DNA from: Malaya genurostris
Lineage: Eukaryota > Arthropoda > Insecta > Diptera > Culicidae
Length of the DNA: 64,000 nt
NCBI RefSeq assembly: GCF_030247185.1
Contig: NC_080572.1
Location: 125,924,405-125,988,404, forward strand
Direction: 5' to 3'
This document shows positions 21,880-32,784 of this stretch, one piece after another (positions within the stretch are counted from its first letter, which is position 1; every line of letters starts with the position of its first letter). The notes beneath the pieces were generated by a model. It was not told the DNA's origin. It saw only the letters and a program-made list of their open reading frames with translations, and ran no database searches. A program made the translations under genes and the position numbers.

Positions 21880-22600
21880 TGAAATACATCTCTGTATTTT
21901 TTACTGGTATCATTGTCGGTAGTCAACAAATACTCGGGCTCGTCAACTATCTCGATATCATCACCATCTATCAATATTCATGGTGGGAGGCGTTCTCATG
22001 TATTTTGTTTTCGACACAAGGTTGCGTGTCACAATATCAACATCGTCAGCGAAGCCAAAAATCGATTCAGACTTTTGGAAGATCGTACCACTCGTGTCGA
22101 TCCTTACTCTTCGAATTAAACACTCCAAAGCAATACTAAGCAAAAGAGAATAGAATCCATCACATTGCCGTAGCTCTTTCCGAGATTTGAAGGGACTCGA
22201 GAACATCCCAGATACTTGGACATATCCCATCCCACTATGAAGGTTGCAAAGAGCACACCAAAATATTAGTATCTGTGTCGGTTACTATCTTGTAACATTA
22301 GTGACGGCATAGTAAAGATTCTACAGTGAAATTAAATGGAATTAATTTTATTTTAAAGCGTATATTCGTTCATAATCTGCCATTGCTGCTCTCTATCAAA
22401 TGTGTCGTATGCCGTATATTGGATAAGTTGTGTTCACGACACTTCTGGTAGTTGTGTTATCGCAAATATGATATCTGTAGGTGGCACGGGCCCCAGTTAA
22501 TCCCTCTTGGTACTGCTTTACGAATTCTTTAGCTATTGGTGATAGACAAGGCAAAGGATTAAGGACAGTACCTTGTAGGCGGCGTTCAGCACATACACTT
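21880..22600 (-). pseudogene. Old, diverged RTE reverse transcriptase remnant
   Basis: The minus strand reads CAERRLQGTVLN and LSPIAKEFVKQYQEGLTGAR (22600-22480), the equivalent of NAAYKVL...SPIANEFVGQYQAGF in the better copies. Then 22230-21961 gives SRKELRQCDGFYSLLLSIAL, TSGTIFQKSESIFGFADDVD with the FADD motif, and SKTKYM. The part between them has been deleted or scrambled. Several stops. It is more diverged than the copy next to it, so the neighbours are independent insertions or different subfamilies. Confidence 0.75.
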
Positions 22601-24698
22601 TCTGAGCAAATGGTGACTTCACACACATTACATCACTATAGCTTCAGTGTTTTCGGAAACGGAACAAACCAAAATGAATTTGTTTAACTATCAACAAAGC
22701 AGACCTGCAAATTGAAAATATGTCCAACCTTCTCTGAGCCACAAAACTTGAGGTTCTCTTTCTAGCAACCTTAGCAATTAATTACCATTGCTCCAAATGT
22801 CTACTTTCACCTGAATCTACACACCAAACACATAACCTCAAACATTAACACCTCAGGAACTTTTAAAGTATACCTGAAACAATCCATCAGGAAAATATTA
22901 TTGCGAGTACCGTAACAATGCAAAACTTCATCAAAAAACGTAAATCAAATGATTTGCTCGTAATTGAAAATGAAATAAACGTTAATAAAAGCTGCTCGAC
23001 AGCGTCATTCCAAAATATGTGCCACGACTAATTTGAACCCAAAATGTTTCATTTCTTTCAACAGAAAGCCTGAAACGATTGAATAAAACGGTAGGCAACT
23101 CGTCAGAAACGAAAAATAAACTTGCTATGATTGGCTTACGATTTACGATTCGCCCCGCTGCAGGTGTTTTCTTGATGCCGTTCACTCAGAATTCAAACTC
23201 AAGTCAGACTATATAATGATATCGCGTGCAATCAGATGGTGCGGGTTTCTCTTGTACCTACTGTAAGCCAAAATAAAATGTGATTGGTTGGAAGGAGAAC
23301 ATTTTCCCGAAATTATCGTGATTTAATAATTGACTGTTGGAAAGCGCTAGGTCAGCCCGGAAAACTCTGCCGCTTTGGCATAATTGGAAATTGTTGACTC
23401 CTCCAATTAATACTGATTGGTCCTCATTCATTGTCCATATTCTAAATGCGACAATGCTGATGAAGTGTCTCAATTTTTATTTCCTATCCGTACAGTGCTG
23501 GGAGTGCGTCCTAAGCAAAAACTATTCGAATTTCCTTTTTCCTTTTCCCTTGTGAAATGATGGGCACCCAGCAGTCGACAACAGAATGTTATTCAAAGCA
23601 TATCGTTTCGTGCTATTCAGGTTAACCGTATACATGTGTAAACTGGCAGTTTATTTGCTACGAAGGGGCTTGAAGTTTGCAATTGGAAATGAAATTTTGG
23701 AAAATCAATATCAATCATTGTGTCGTCCCTGTTGGCTAAAGTGTTGTTTCAAACCAACTAATGGACGTGACAAGGGAATGCAATATAGACAAGGGGAAAA
23801 AAGCAACGATGCCGTGATTAACGTGACTCTACTGATTGCTAACGGTTTCTAGCGTCGGATTATCTTGAGTTTAGAAAGTATGTTTTCTGCAGGCATACAA
23901 GCGAATGCTTGTCCGAACCATTATTGCAGGATACACTTGCTATCACTGTGAAAAGGATAGCGTGTTTAAGGCAAACACGGTCAAATCTAAATGTTTCTAC
24001 CAGATAATTAATTTGTAATTACTAGAAATATTAATACATGAAAAAAATGATTTTCAACCTTACACTCCATACAATCGTAATTAATACTTACAAACGTCGT
24101 TTGAGCGCAAATAACATTGAAAATTGTTGATACCCATAATTATTTCCAAACCAGTATTTAAAATTCGTTTACTCGTTTCATTCGTTTTACTGGCACAACA
24201 TATTTTATAGAAATTCAGTAGAATCAGTTTATTGATCTTTTTATGATTTATTCAACGTCGACAAAGCACCGCACAATCAAAATAAACCAACTGGGGTGAA
24301 AATTTTCGTCCGTGGAAATGGAAAACGTTTATTTTTTTATTTTTGTCCTGCCTGAAAGTTAAATTTTCCGGAAGATCGACAAAATAATCTTTCTCGGATG
24401 GTCTCCGCGCGCGATGATGAGTCATCGAGGTTTGTAAACAGATTAGGATTAGAAACAGATAAGAATTCAGTTTTTGCATTTTTGGCTGAGCCGTCCTACG
24501 CCATTCTAGAGCACTTATGTCCGTTTTAGTCAAATGCCGTGTTTTTATTCTGGTTATCACTTTCGACGGTAATCAATCGACGTTAAAATTCCGCCCGATT
24601 TCGTATCAACATGGCCAAACACGCTACCGTCGTAGGCACACATTCGTATTTTTGGTCCAGATTTAAAATGTGCGTACGTGCGTACGTTAAGTGTTATA
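22601..24698. other. Unassigned stretch
   Basis: No gene is recognised on either strand. Frames of up to 102 codons (for example 24252-24560 minus) have no domain I can name. The sequence just before 24699 contains TGCGTACGTGCGTACG, a short repeat of GCGTACGT. Confidence 0.45.
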
Positions 24699-24859
24699 GC
24701 CTATTCGCACTATACCGGGACGGGACCGTCCGGGACGTTTTTTTTCCTCATCGGCGCTGGAAAAAACTCGGCGAGGAATATCAGTGGCAACCAAATGGAT
24801 TTTCCCGTCCCGTCCCGTCCCGTCCCGGACGGTCCCGTCCCGGTATAGTGCGAACAGGC
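24699..24859. mobile_element. Short TIR element (MITE) rich in GGGAC/CCCGT, TA duplication
   Basis: The ends GCCTATTCGCACTATACC (24699-24716) and GGTATAGTGCGAACAGGC (24842-24859) are inverted with one mismatch. The inverted match extends inward through GGGACGGGACCGTCCGGGAC. TA flanks both sides (24697-24698 and 24860-24861), as for Tc1/mariner-type insertions. The right arm carries extra CCCGT units (TCCCGTCCCGTCCCGTCCCG). The whole 161 bp could fold into one hairpin. No coding capacity. Confidence 0.8.
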
Positions 24860-24861
24860 TA

Positions 24862-27800
24862 TTAATCCTGGTAACACCTGCTAGCTCACACTCCTTCTCT
24901 TTTCAGTTGGCTTACATTTCAGTATATCTTCATAGTTTATTTTGATGAAGTGTTAGTCTCAGAATATTTATCAAGCTTTTATATGTTTTCTTCCACCGTT
25001 TGATCTCTCAAAAAATTATGTTTTATGAGATTACCAAAAACCATATCTTGGCTACGTACTAGGCTTTGTAATAGAGAGTAATATTTTCACAATGTATTGT
25101 AAGAATGCTTTTTTGCACATTTTGACCCGTTATCTCTGAACCAGAAGTTCGGTCCGAATAAAATTCAATAGCAAGCTATGGGAATTAGAAAGGCTCTAAT
25201 TCGACCCTTCAGTTCAAAAGTCGGTTTGCATACCCTTTCTATATGAGAAAGGCAAAAATCAAAATCGAAACGAAAATAGTATTCCTATGATACTAAACAG
25301 AAAACTTTCTGCTATCTGCTAAAGAACACTGAAATCTACATAAGACAGAGAATTCCTCGGGTTAATAACAAAGCATATTCCTAGTTTGATATTGTTGCCA
25401 AACGAAAACAAAATACATAGTCAGTTATTGATTTGTTTTAAAATAACATTACTGAAAACAAACACGTCGCGAGCATCGTTTAGTCCATCTCGTGTTGTAA
25501 TGATGCCTTTCTGCATGTTTTAGTCCATCTAGTGGTGTAATGATACCTATCTCATAATACTTATACTTTCATAAATATCATTAGGCGATTCTTTCAGAAA
25601 ATTTTATTGGAAACTTCAATAAAAACGGCAAATCAATTCTTGGGACCATTTTTTATGTTCATCAATCATCAAATGGATCCCTTAAGAGATGGACTTTTAA
25701 TTTTCTGCTTACTAAATCAACGATGGGTCGGTAAATCAAGTTTTGTCATGACCGCAAATTTTCCTGATTCTGAAATCTGATACATTCAATGTAGTAACAG
25801 CTCGAATTTCGTAAACAAAAAATGTTTCCATTCTGTTGGATATAATGTTATGCGTATATTCAAAACAGGTTTGGCAAGTAAGTGACCAAAATGAAGAAGC
25901 TTTGTTGGAATGAAAACAAAAAAAAAATGTTGGCAAAATGTTGTTTTTATTGACAAATGTTATGGTATATCGACGCTCTCCAACTGCTACTTTTTGTAAA
26001 AGTCAACATAGGATAGAAGATAGAATTTTTCCATAGAAATTTACTTTTGCATTTTTGCATCGCCTTTTAAAATTAGTCAAATTTTAATGTATTCATCAAA
26101 TTGTTGCTTTTAAAATTTTCATTCATTGAGTTTCTCCTTTTGCCATGTAAGTTTGTTTTCAAAAGTAAACTGCAAATAATAACATATTGTGATATCAATT
26201 GAGCTCAATTCAAATGGTAAAATTTACGCATATTTCTTCTGAACTCTGAAAATCAAGTCAGATTAGATATAATCGAACGAATTTTCATCATACAATGCTG
26301 ATGTTCGGAGATCAGTGGACAAACAGCGTTGTTTAGCACATTTATTAGAAAACTTTTACAAAACAATTCAAAATTATGATTGGACGATAATTGTCAGACT
26401 TATGCAATATAGTAATGCAAGCTACTATCCTTATTTCGGGAAATAACATCCGTACACAAGAGAATGATGGTATATAATGTTTATAGGTACAGTGAGAGCA
26501 AGTTTACATATTTTATGGATAACAAACAAAGTCCATTCGAACATGGCTTGCAGATGCATCCGAGTGTTGCATGCAACAAACATTTTAATTAGCACGAACT
26601 CTAATAAAAAATTCTACATCAATTAAACTCATTAAAAATATTCGACTCGATCATAATGAGATATAAGATTTTATGATGATTATGAAAGTGTAACTAAAGT
26701 ACTCCGGTATGAGTTGCACACTGATTTCTCATGGCTTTCAGTTTTACAGAAAATATTCGTGAATTTTGATATCCAAATCAATAGTTGTTTCAAGAGGCTG
26801 GAGTCCACATGGAGATTGATAGTGCTTATTATCTCTCTCCGGACAAGACCAGCCTAACAAGGCATCTGATGGAAAAAAATTAGCCAAAATAAATCCACTG
26901 GGTTAATTGCAGAAGTTTCTCTTTTCGTAATTTCAGCTTTCAGATTTGTTCAATGCAGAGTAGTCATGTTATTCTACCGTTTACTCGATATTCAATCAAC
27001 GAATTGTGATAATATCGAATACAATATCCTAATTTCGGCTCTAAGAAGCAAAAAGCTCAGTACTGCAGTACTAGTGACGCGAAAATTCGAAGCAAATGCA
27101 TCTAATTTCATCTTAGTCTAAAAGTCAATCTATAGAACAGAGACAGCAGATCACAATCTAACTAATAGTTTTCGTGTATAAGATGATAGCTGGAGCTGAA
27201 ATGAATGAGGGATACCGTTAGGTATATAATTTTCACAACTCATAATAATACATAATGAAAATTCAATGAAAAAATGTTCAATGCGGAATACTGATCAAAA
27301 GACTTATTTTTTATCCTACTGGTTAATTAACTATCATGTACTATTCCGAATAAACCTATTTTGCAGTAATTTTATTTGTAGAAGTAACAAGAGTGCAAGC
27401 TAGTCTCTCTCTAGCAGCCAGCAAACGAAGCTGAAATCACCCGATCACCATTGCTAATGTTGCGCTCCTGCTTCTTCTGTTTATAATATTCAAGTATAAC
27501 TAAGAATTCTTACGCTCTATTAACTTGACACGAATTAAATAAAAGATATGCAACAGTTTTCGTAGCATAAACTCATCATTAACAGTCGTTCTGCGAAAAC
27601 TGAATATATCTTCTCCATCTTTTTCTATCCCCGTGAAGATAATTTGCTTGCTATGAATTATTTTGTGAGAAGAACGACGTTCAGACCACGAGAGAGAAAA
27701 TTATATTCACGACTTCTGAGCTTCATGCAGACACTAATACCAGCACACTGTACTTTCTGTGTATATGTGGAATATAATTGCTCCCACTAGCGTTTTGTTT

Positions 27801-28789
27801 ATGTGGTTCTTTTTAGCTGGCAAGGCATCCTCTTTGTGAGCGGTGGCATTGTTCGCTCAAAATGCAATGGAAACTATATATTATTCATTCACCGGTGAAT
27901 GAATATTCCTTATCCTGGATTCTACACAATGAAAATGAACTACAATTGTATCGTGAGTCATTACTTCTAACATGATAATAATGCTAACACTTGCAAGTGC
28001 ATTGTCTTTCTAATAGTAAACTCCAGATGGATGTATTGTTACTTGCAAATTGTTCCAATGATATCCTTGAGCAGCGTTCTGAATAATAAAAGAATAATTT
28101 TAAGAAAAATCACAGATCCCAAGCATGTTGTCTTCTTTTCATGAATCTTTTTATACCTTAGGGACGATGACTGTTCGCTACATATAAAGTAATGAGTTAT
28201 AAGTTTGTCAATTTTATCAACAAGGTACGGAACAAATTCATCAACAGACTTAATAATGGTTTTCAAATTCAGTGAGTTCCTTTTCAATGTATTCTTTGGA
28301 ATTTTTACACGCACGGAAAAACCAATCACACAGTTTTTGAACTGTTATTCATTAGATTTTCATTTTCATGGATTGTACACACACATTGTGTCCACCAGTA
28401 ACGACCACTTCGCTCATTTGAAAGTATCAGTTCAAGTGTGTTATGAATATATTCGTTACTGATGTTTTTTTCATGTGTCAGGCAATTAGCAGTTGGGATA
28501 TTTTGGTTGTTTTTTCCAAATCGACCTTAAATATTTAAAATCAATTTTTCAGTGTAGGAACCGATTATGATTTTTTTTATGTTTTTAATTTGACTAATTT
28601 TGTAAAAATCACTCATACAACACTTTTTTGAAAGATTTGTCAGTTTTCGACTACACTATTTGAAAAACAAATTGGTAAAAAAAGTTTAACCAATTTCCAA
28701 AGACAGTCAGTCTAGATCATTTTCGGAAAAACTAAGTATGCAAAGTGGTTTTATCTTTTTTTATATATAAAAAATTGATATAGTATTGG
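24862..28789. other. Long AT-rich stretch, mostly unassigned
   Basis: A family T fragment lies at about 25125-25256 (ATTTTGACCCGTTATCTCTG to TATATGAGAAAGGCAAAAA). Two copies of a family T terminal motif (AGTCCATCTCGTGTTGTAATG and AGTCCATCTAGTGGTGTAATG) lie close together at 25480-25550. A perfect 24-base palindrome centred on CCGG sits at 27882-27905. Otherwise I see no gene. Confidence 0.5.
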
Positions 28790-29975
28790 CTGAAACTTAT
28801 ATTCATATACTTATATACCCGGAGGGCCGAATGTCATATACCAATTGATTCAGCTCGACGAACTGAGCAAATGTACGTGTGTGTGTGTGTGTGTATGTGT
28901 GTGTGTCTGTACATGTTTTGTCAGCAAAGAGGTTGAGTTCTCAGAGATGGCTGGACCGATTTTGATCAAACTAGTCGCAAATGAAAGATCATTCCGTCAC
29001 CCTGAACGCTATTGAATGGTTTGAGATCGGATGTTTACTTTTTGAGTTATACGAAGTTTTATGTCAAAATTTTCAGTTTTTTCTCAGTATCTGTCACACT
29101 CGACCTTGAAAACAGAATACGTTTCCTGACTTAGATAATAGCTATCCAACAAGCCATAGATTGTTAAAATCCGTCCATTTTTAACGGAGATATCGACATT
29201 TTTGTGTAAGCGACTTTTCCCCCTATTCCAGCAGCAGGAGTTTTGAGTGCTGTATGACAAAGCAATGCTTGGGAGCAAAATGAAACACGATTTTTTATAC
29301 TGTTGCTTACAATTGTTTCTAAGTACCAAAAAGACTGTGTACAGCATACTTTTTCATGACATTTTGCCTCGGACCGATTTTGGCACGGTTCGTTTTTGGC
29401 AACATAATCGTTCGAATATGACATATGTAAACCAGATGATGGCAGCATTTTCGAGTTGAAAACAATTATTGTAGCAATAAATGCTGGAAGAATATAATAC
29501 CCATACACCATTCGAGATCAGCAAATGAGTGTGTGATAAATAATTTCACTTAATTTTCTCGGAGATGACTCAACCGTTTTCTACAAACTCAGATTCATAT
29601 GAAAAATCGTATGCTCCCACAAACAGTTCCTGAAATACGTTTGGATCCGACTTCTGGTTCCGGAACTACAGGATGATATGTGAAACGGAATTAAAATTGT
29701 GTAACTCGTTACCGTAAACTCTAAAGTGGAACTTACTTCGACATTTCATGGAATGTTTAATCGCTTGTCGCACTTTTAGATTCAAATTCGATCCGATTTT
29801 CAGTTTCGACATTACAGAGTGATCACTCAATCGCAAAATTACCGTTTAAAACGACGGTCATTAAAATAATGTCATGAAAACTGAAACACCGAAGAATATT
29901 CATGCAAAAAACACATGCGGATGGATAAAAAAGGTATCATCTCTCTGCTAGGTTAATTAAGCACGTTTTTTGTGA
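28790..29975 (+). repeat. Family T repeats, long block
   Basis: GGAGGGCCGAATGTCATATACC opens the block near 28820, followed by a (GT)n run at about 28875-28912 and GGCTGGACCGATTTTGATC. The part 29280-29510 is the inverse of 57110-57357: it shares CAATTGTTTCTAAGTACC, TCGTTCGAATATGACATATG and TTTTCGAGTTGAAA. Two further partial units end at GGTATCATCTCTCTGCTAGG near 29932. Frames at 29084-29511 are repeat translation. Confidence 0.7.
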
Positions 29976-30620
29976 CAAAGTCTTCATGTATAGCATATTT
30001 TATTGAAATCTGAGAGTGTGATGCCAACATTTGTTCGAGTTAGCGCTAAGTTCGTTAAAGATTCTTATGATGGATTCTCATGAACCCATATTGTATGAAG
30101 AACTCATGATCATGATTCAATAGGAATGTGACTTTGAAACAGAATCTTTCGTCCTTCTTTATCTATTTGTTTATTTCGATATTTCGCCCAGAAAGTTATT
30201 AATTTACAATGTTTAATTATACTACGCAGTATTTATAAGGCAAAGCTGGGATTTAATTTGATTTTTAGAAATGGTTAGGTCATAATGTTCGCAGTATTGA
30301 CTGTAGTGGTGCAGGATTTAATTCATCGGATCATTATTAGAATAATTTGTTTTATTGCGTTATTCTAAAAATAATGGAAAAAGAAACTAAACGGGTTGAG
30401 AAATGATGTTGTTGACAAAATGATTCATTGTCAGATTGCAATATGTTTGTATATTGCTGCAGCGAGTTTCATATGATGCAAGATGAAATGCATCCCAGTT
30501 TAGTTTACGAAGAGTTACAAAAGTTGTTTTGGATTGACGAAATGAACGAATAGTAATATATGGATTTCATACTAGGCTTCAACATTCCTATATAGGCCTG
30601 ATATAACTGAAGCGTTTAAT
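29976..30620. other. Unassigned AT-rich stretch
   Basis: Nothing recognisable on either strand. Confidence 0.5.
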
Positions 30621-30624
30621 AAAA

Positions 30625-31260
30625 TCCAGCATACAGGGTCCGCCATCGAACTTTTGAACTAGCGGTTATTTCGACATTAGTAACCTTAATGTCACTTCTG
30701 ATTTGACAGAAACTTAGTTTTATCCTTTCGATGAACGAAAATGGTTTTTTATACGCTTGAGGAACGCGTGAAAATAGTGCAATTTTACTTTGAAAATCGG
30801 CGCTCCTTGCCACACAGCCAACGCTACGATCGATCTTCTACGCACAGTCTTCGAAGATCGAATTCTCAGTCGAAATTCGGATGTCGTTTGGCCGCCTCGG
30901 AACTGTGATTTGACGCCGTTATACTTTTTTTTTTCGGGGGGCTGTCAAAGATGAGTGTTATGTGGACAAGCCAGAGACAATTCAAGCCTTGATGCCTTGG
31001 ATTGACCCTCTCAGTCGCCCGATGCCAATCCAATTGAGAACTTTTGGACTCAAATGAAGATGAAGCTTGGGAATAACCGACCACACAATTTGAAACAGCT
31101 TGTTCCCCGAATTCACAAATTTGGAGGTCGTTTTCAGAAGAATAAGCTCAAAATCTGTATGCCTCGAAGGTGTCAAGCCATTATTAATGCTGAAAGAGAC
31201 TGGACTGGCTATTAATGTATTTGCATGCAAATTTTCGTTCTAATAAAACAATATTCAAAA
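30625..31260 (+). pseudogene. Two fused Tc1/mariner-superfamily transposase remnants
   Basis: Part one starts at ATG 30741: YTLEERVKIVQFYFENRRS is the typical N-terminus of an insect mariner-like transposase family. An internal deletion removes most of the catalytic domain, and the C-terminal hallmark follows almost at once in another frame: RNSDVVWPPRNCDLTPL, then GAVKDECYVDKPETIQAL (about 30870-30990). Part two (31015-31215) reads SPDANPIENFWTQMKMKLGN, HNLKQLVPRIHK and MPRRCQAIINAERDWTGY with a stop, the C-terminus of a Tc1-type transposase of a different family. Its catalytic Glu lies in NPIENFW. Both point the same way and meet near 31005. Possible termini are not convincing. Inactive. 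Confidence 0.7.
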
Positions 31261-31547
31261 GTATTTTCATGTTGAGTATTTTCATTTTCTCACAACAGTG
31301 ACCACGCTCTTATGTAATAGACTGCATAAGCTAACAAAATCTTTTCTATTTATATGAAATTATGTCAAACTAAGAAAAAAAAATTCCTTCTTTTGGATCG
31401 TCACTTTAAATGACGGTTTGAATTTTAAAACACACTTAACCCTATAATTTCGGATCCGGAAGTCTACCCAATGAAATTCACTGTTTCCGGTACTTCCGGA
31501 ACCGGTAGAGCCGAAGTCGGTTCGTTTAGTAAGAAACTAATATAGTC
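31261..31547 (-). repeat. AT-rich spacer with a family T fragment
   Basis: From about 31415 a family T fragment is visible (TTAAATGACGG, CCCTATAATTTCGGATCCGG, AGCCGAAGTCGGTTCG). The first 150 bases are unassigned. Confidence 0.5.
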
Positions 31548-31549
31548 TA

Positions 31550-31788
31550 CACGGATAAAAATCTATTGCCGGTACCATGATTTTTTATTCATGAAATCAT
31601 GAACCATACCTTCTTATAACATTTCATGAGCAAAATAATTGATATCATGAAATTTTTCATGAAAGATGTATTATTGTTCATGAAATCAATCATTTTGCTC
31701 ATGAAATCATGATTTATTATTCATAATAGACATGATTCATAATTTCATGATTTTTAATCATGGTACCGGCAATGGATTTTTACCCGTG
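31550..31788. mobile_element. TIR element with TCATGA-rich interior, TA duplication
   Basis: Ends CACGGATAAAAATCTATTGC (from 31550) and GCAATGGATTTTTACCCGTG (to 31788) are inverted with two mismatches. The match extends inward through CGGTACCATGATT. TA flanks both ends (31548-31549, 31789-31790). The interior holds many copies of the palindrome TCATGA or TTTCATGA (for example TTCATGAAATCATGA), so the element is self-complementary at several scales. 239 bp, non-coding. Confidence 0.8.
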
Positions 31789-31790
31789 TA

Positions 31791-32056
31791 CAAATTAAAA
31801 CAGTTAACAAACAGTTACAAATTAAAACAGTTATTAGTAGGGCAGCTCTTCTAAGTAAAGTAAAAACTAACACTTTTATGCATGACCATAAAAATATAGA
31901 AACGAGCAAATTGAAAGTCCAGGGAAAAATATTGAAGACAATGTTTATTTTCATGAATCAATTATATTCACACTCTATTCCGACAGCTTTTCCTGGCATG
32001 AATTCTCCCTGAAACATGACGGGGTTGCACTGTTGCAAAATGCCACGATTTTGTTA
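31791..32056. other. Short unassigned spacer
   Basis: Begins with a small direct repeat (ACAAATTAAAACAGTTA twice at 31790-31831). No gene is seen. Confidence 0.5.
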
Positions 32057-32285
32057 TTATTTAAAAAGAACTCGTTCCGTTTTCACCTGCACCGCAGTCC
32101 GCATTTCGTTTACGGTTGTATAGAGTTGATTGGTGTTTTCCTCAATACGGATGCAACGGGAGGTAAAGTTCTCAACTCGACCGTGCATGTCTGCTTCGGT
32201 TTGATTTTCCATTCGTGTAACCATCCCTGACGTTAATAGTGCCAGGAATACGGCAAGTGCGAATGAAGAAACCTGAATGCGCTGT
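32057..32285 (-). other. Possible remnant of a small coding exon
   Basis: The minus strand is open from about 32283 to a stop at 32057. It reads a hydrophobic run, SSFALAVFLALLTSGMV, followed by a polar segment MENQTEADMHGRVENFTSRC and IEENTNQLYTTVNEMRTAVQ. A hydrophobic stretch followed by a charged, helical-looking segment would suit a secreted or membrane-anchored protein, but no ATG precedes the hydrophobic part. The first ATG (32224) comes after it. TATATATA lies upstream near 32285. The sequence is less AT-rich than its flanks. I recognise no family. It could be a pseudogene, an internal exon or chance. Confidence 0.25.
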
Positions 32286-32644
32286 TATATATAGGCACAA
32301 CATCCGAGTATACCGCTCTACACGGGCACTGGTTTGATTGCACGAGACCACGCTATTGATCCGACAGCAGTGGTGAAAACAAATTGTACACAAAAGGTAA
32401 ATGAATGTATACGCTCAAAACTCCTGACTCGTCAAAGTCCTTCAACCTCAATAGAAGAGGAAGGGTAAGTTGCTATTGGGTTTTCAACACGAATGGAGCG
32501 AATGTGTGATGAAATGGAAGGAGCTAAACATGTTTTGATGTTTTTTTTTTAACTTTAACTAGTACCGCAACTTGGCTCTCAATCTACTTATTTTTACAAA
32601 GAAAATTAGGAGATAAATCTGTCTTAGTTCATCTACCTTCTAAT
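32286..32644. other. Unassigned stretch
   Basis: No recognisable gene. TTTTTTTTTTAACTTTAACTAG near 32541 is a simple T-rich run. Confidence 0.5.
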
Positions 32645-32784
32645 TACTCATTATGTCTTTCTCATATAGAAACGTTATGCAAACACTCTGAAAACCATAC
32701 ATCCGGCTCCGGAAATACAGGATGATGAGTGGAAAATTTCTATTATTATAAAACGTACCTTACCTTAACTATCAACCTTGTATT
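32645..32784 (+). repeat. Family T fragment
   Basis: TCTTTCTCATATAGAAACG, CATCCGGCTCCGGAAATACAGG and ATGATGAGTG place this short fragment in family T. Confidence 0.65.
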
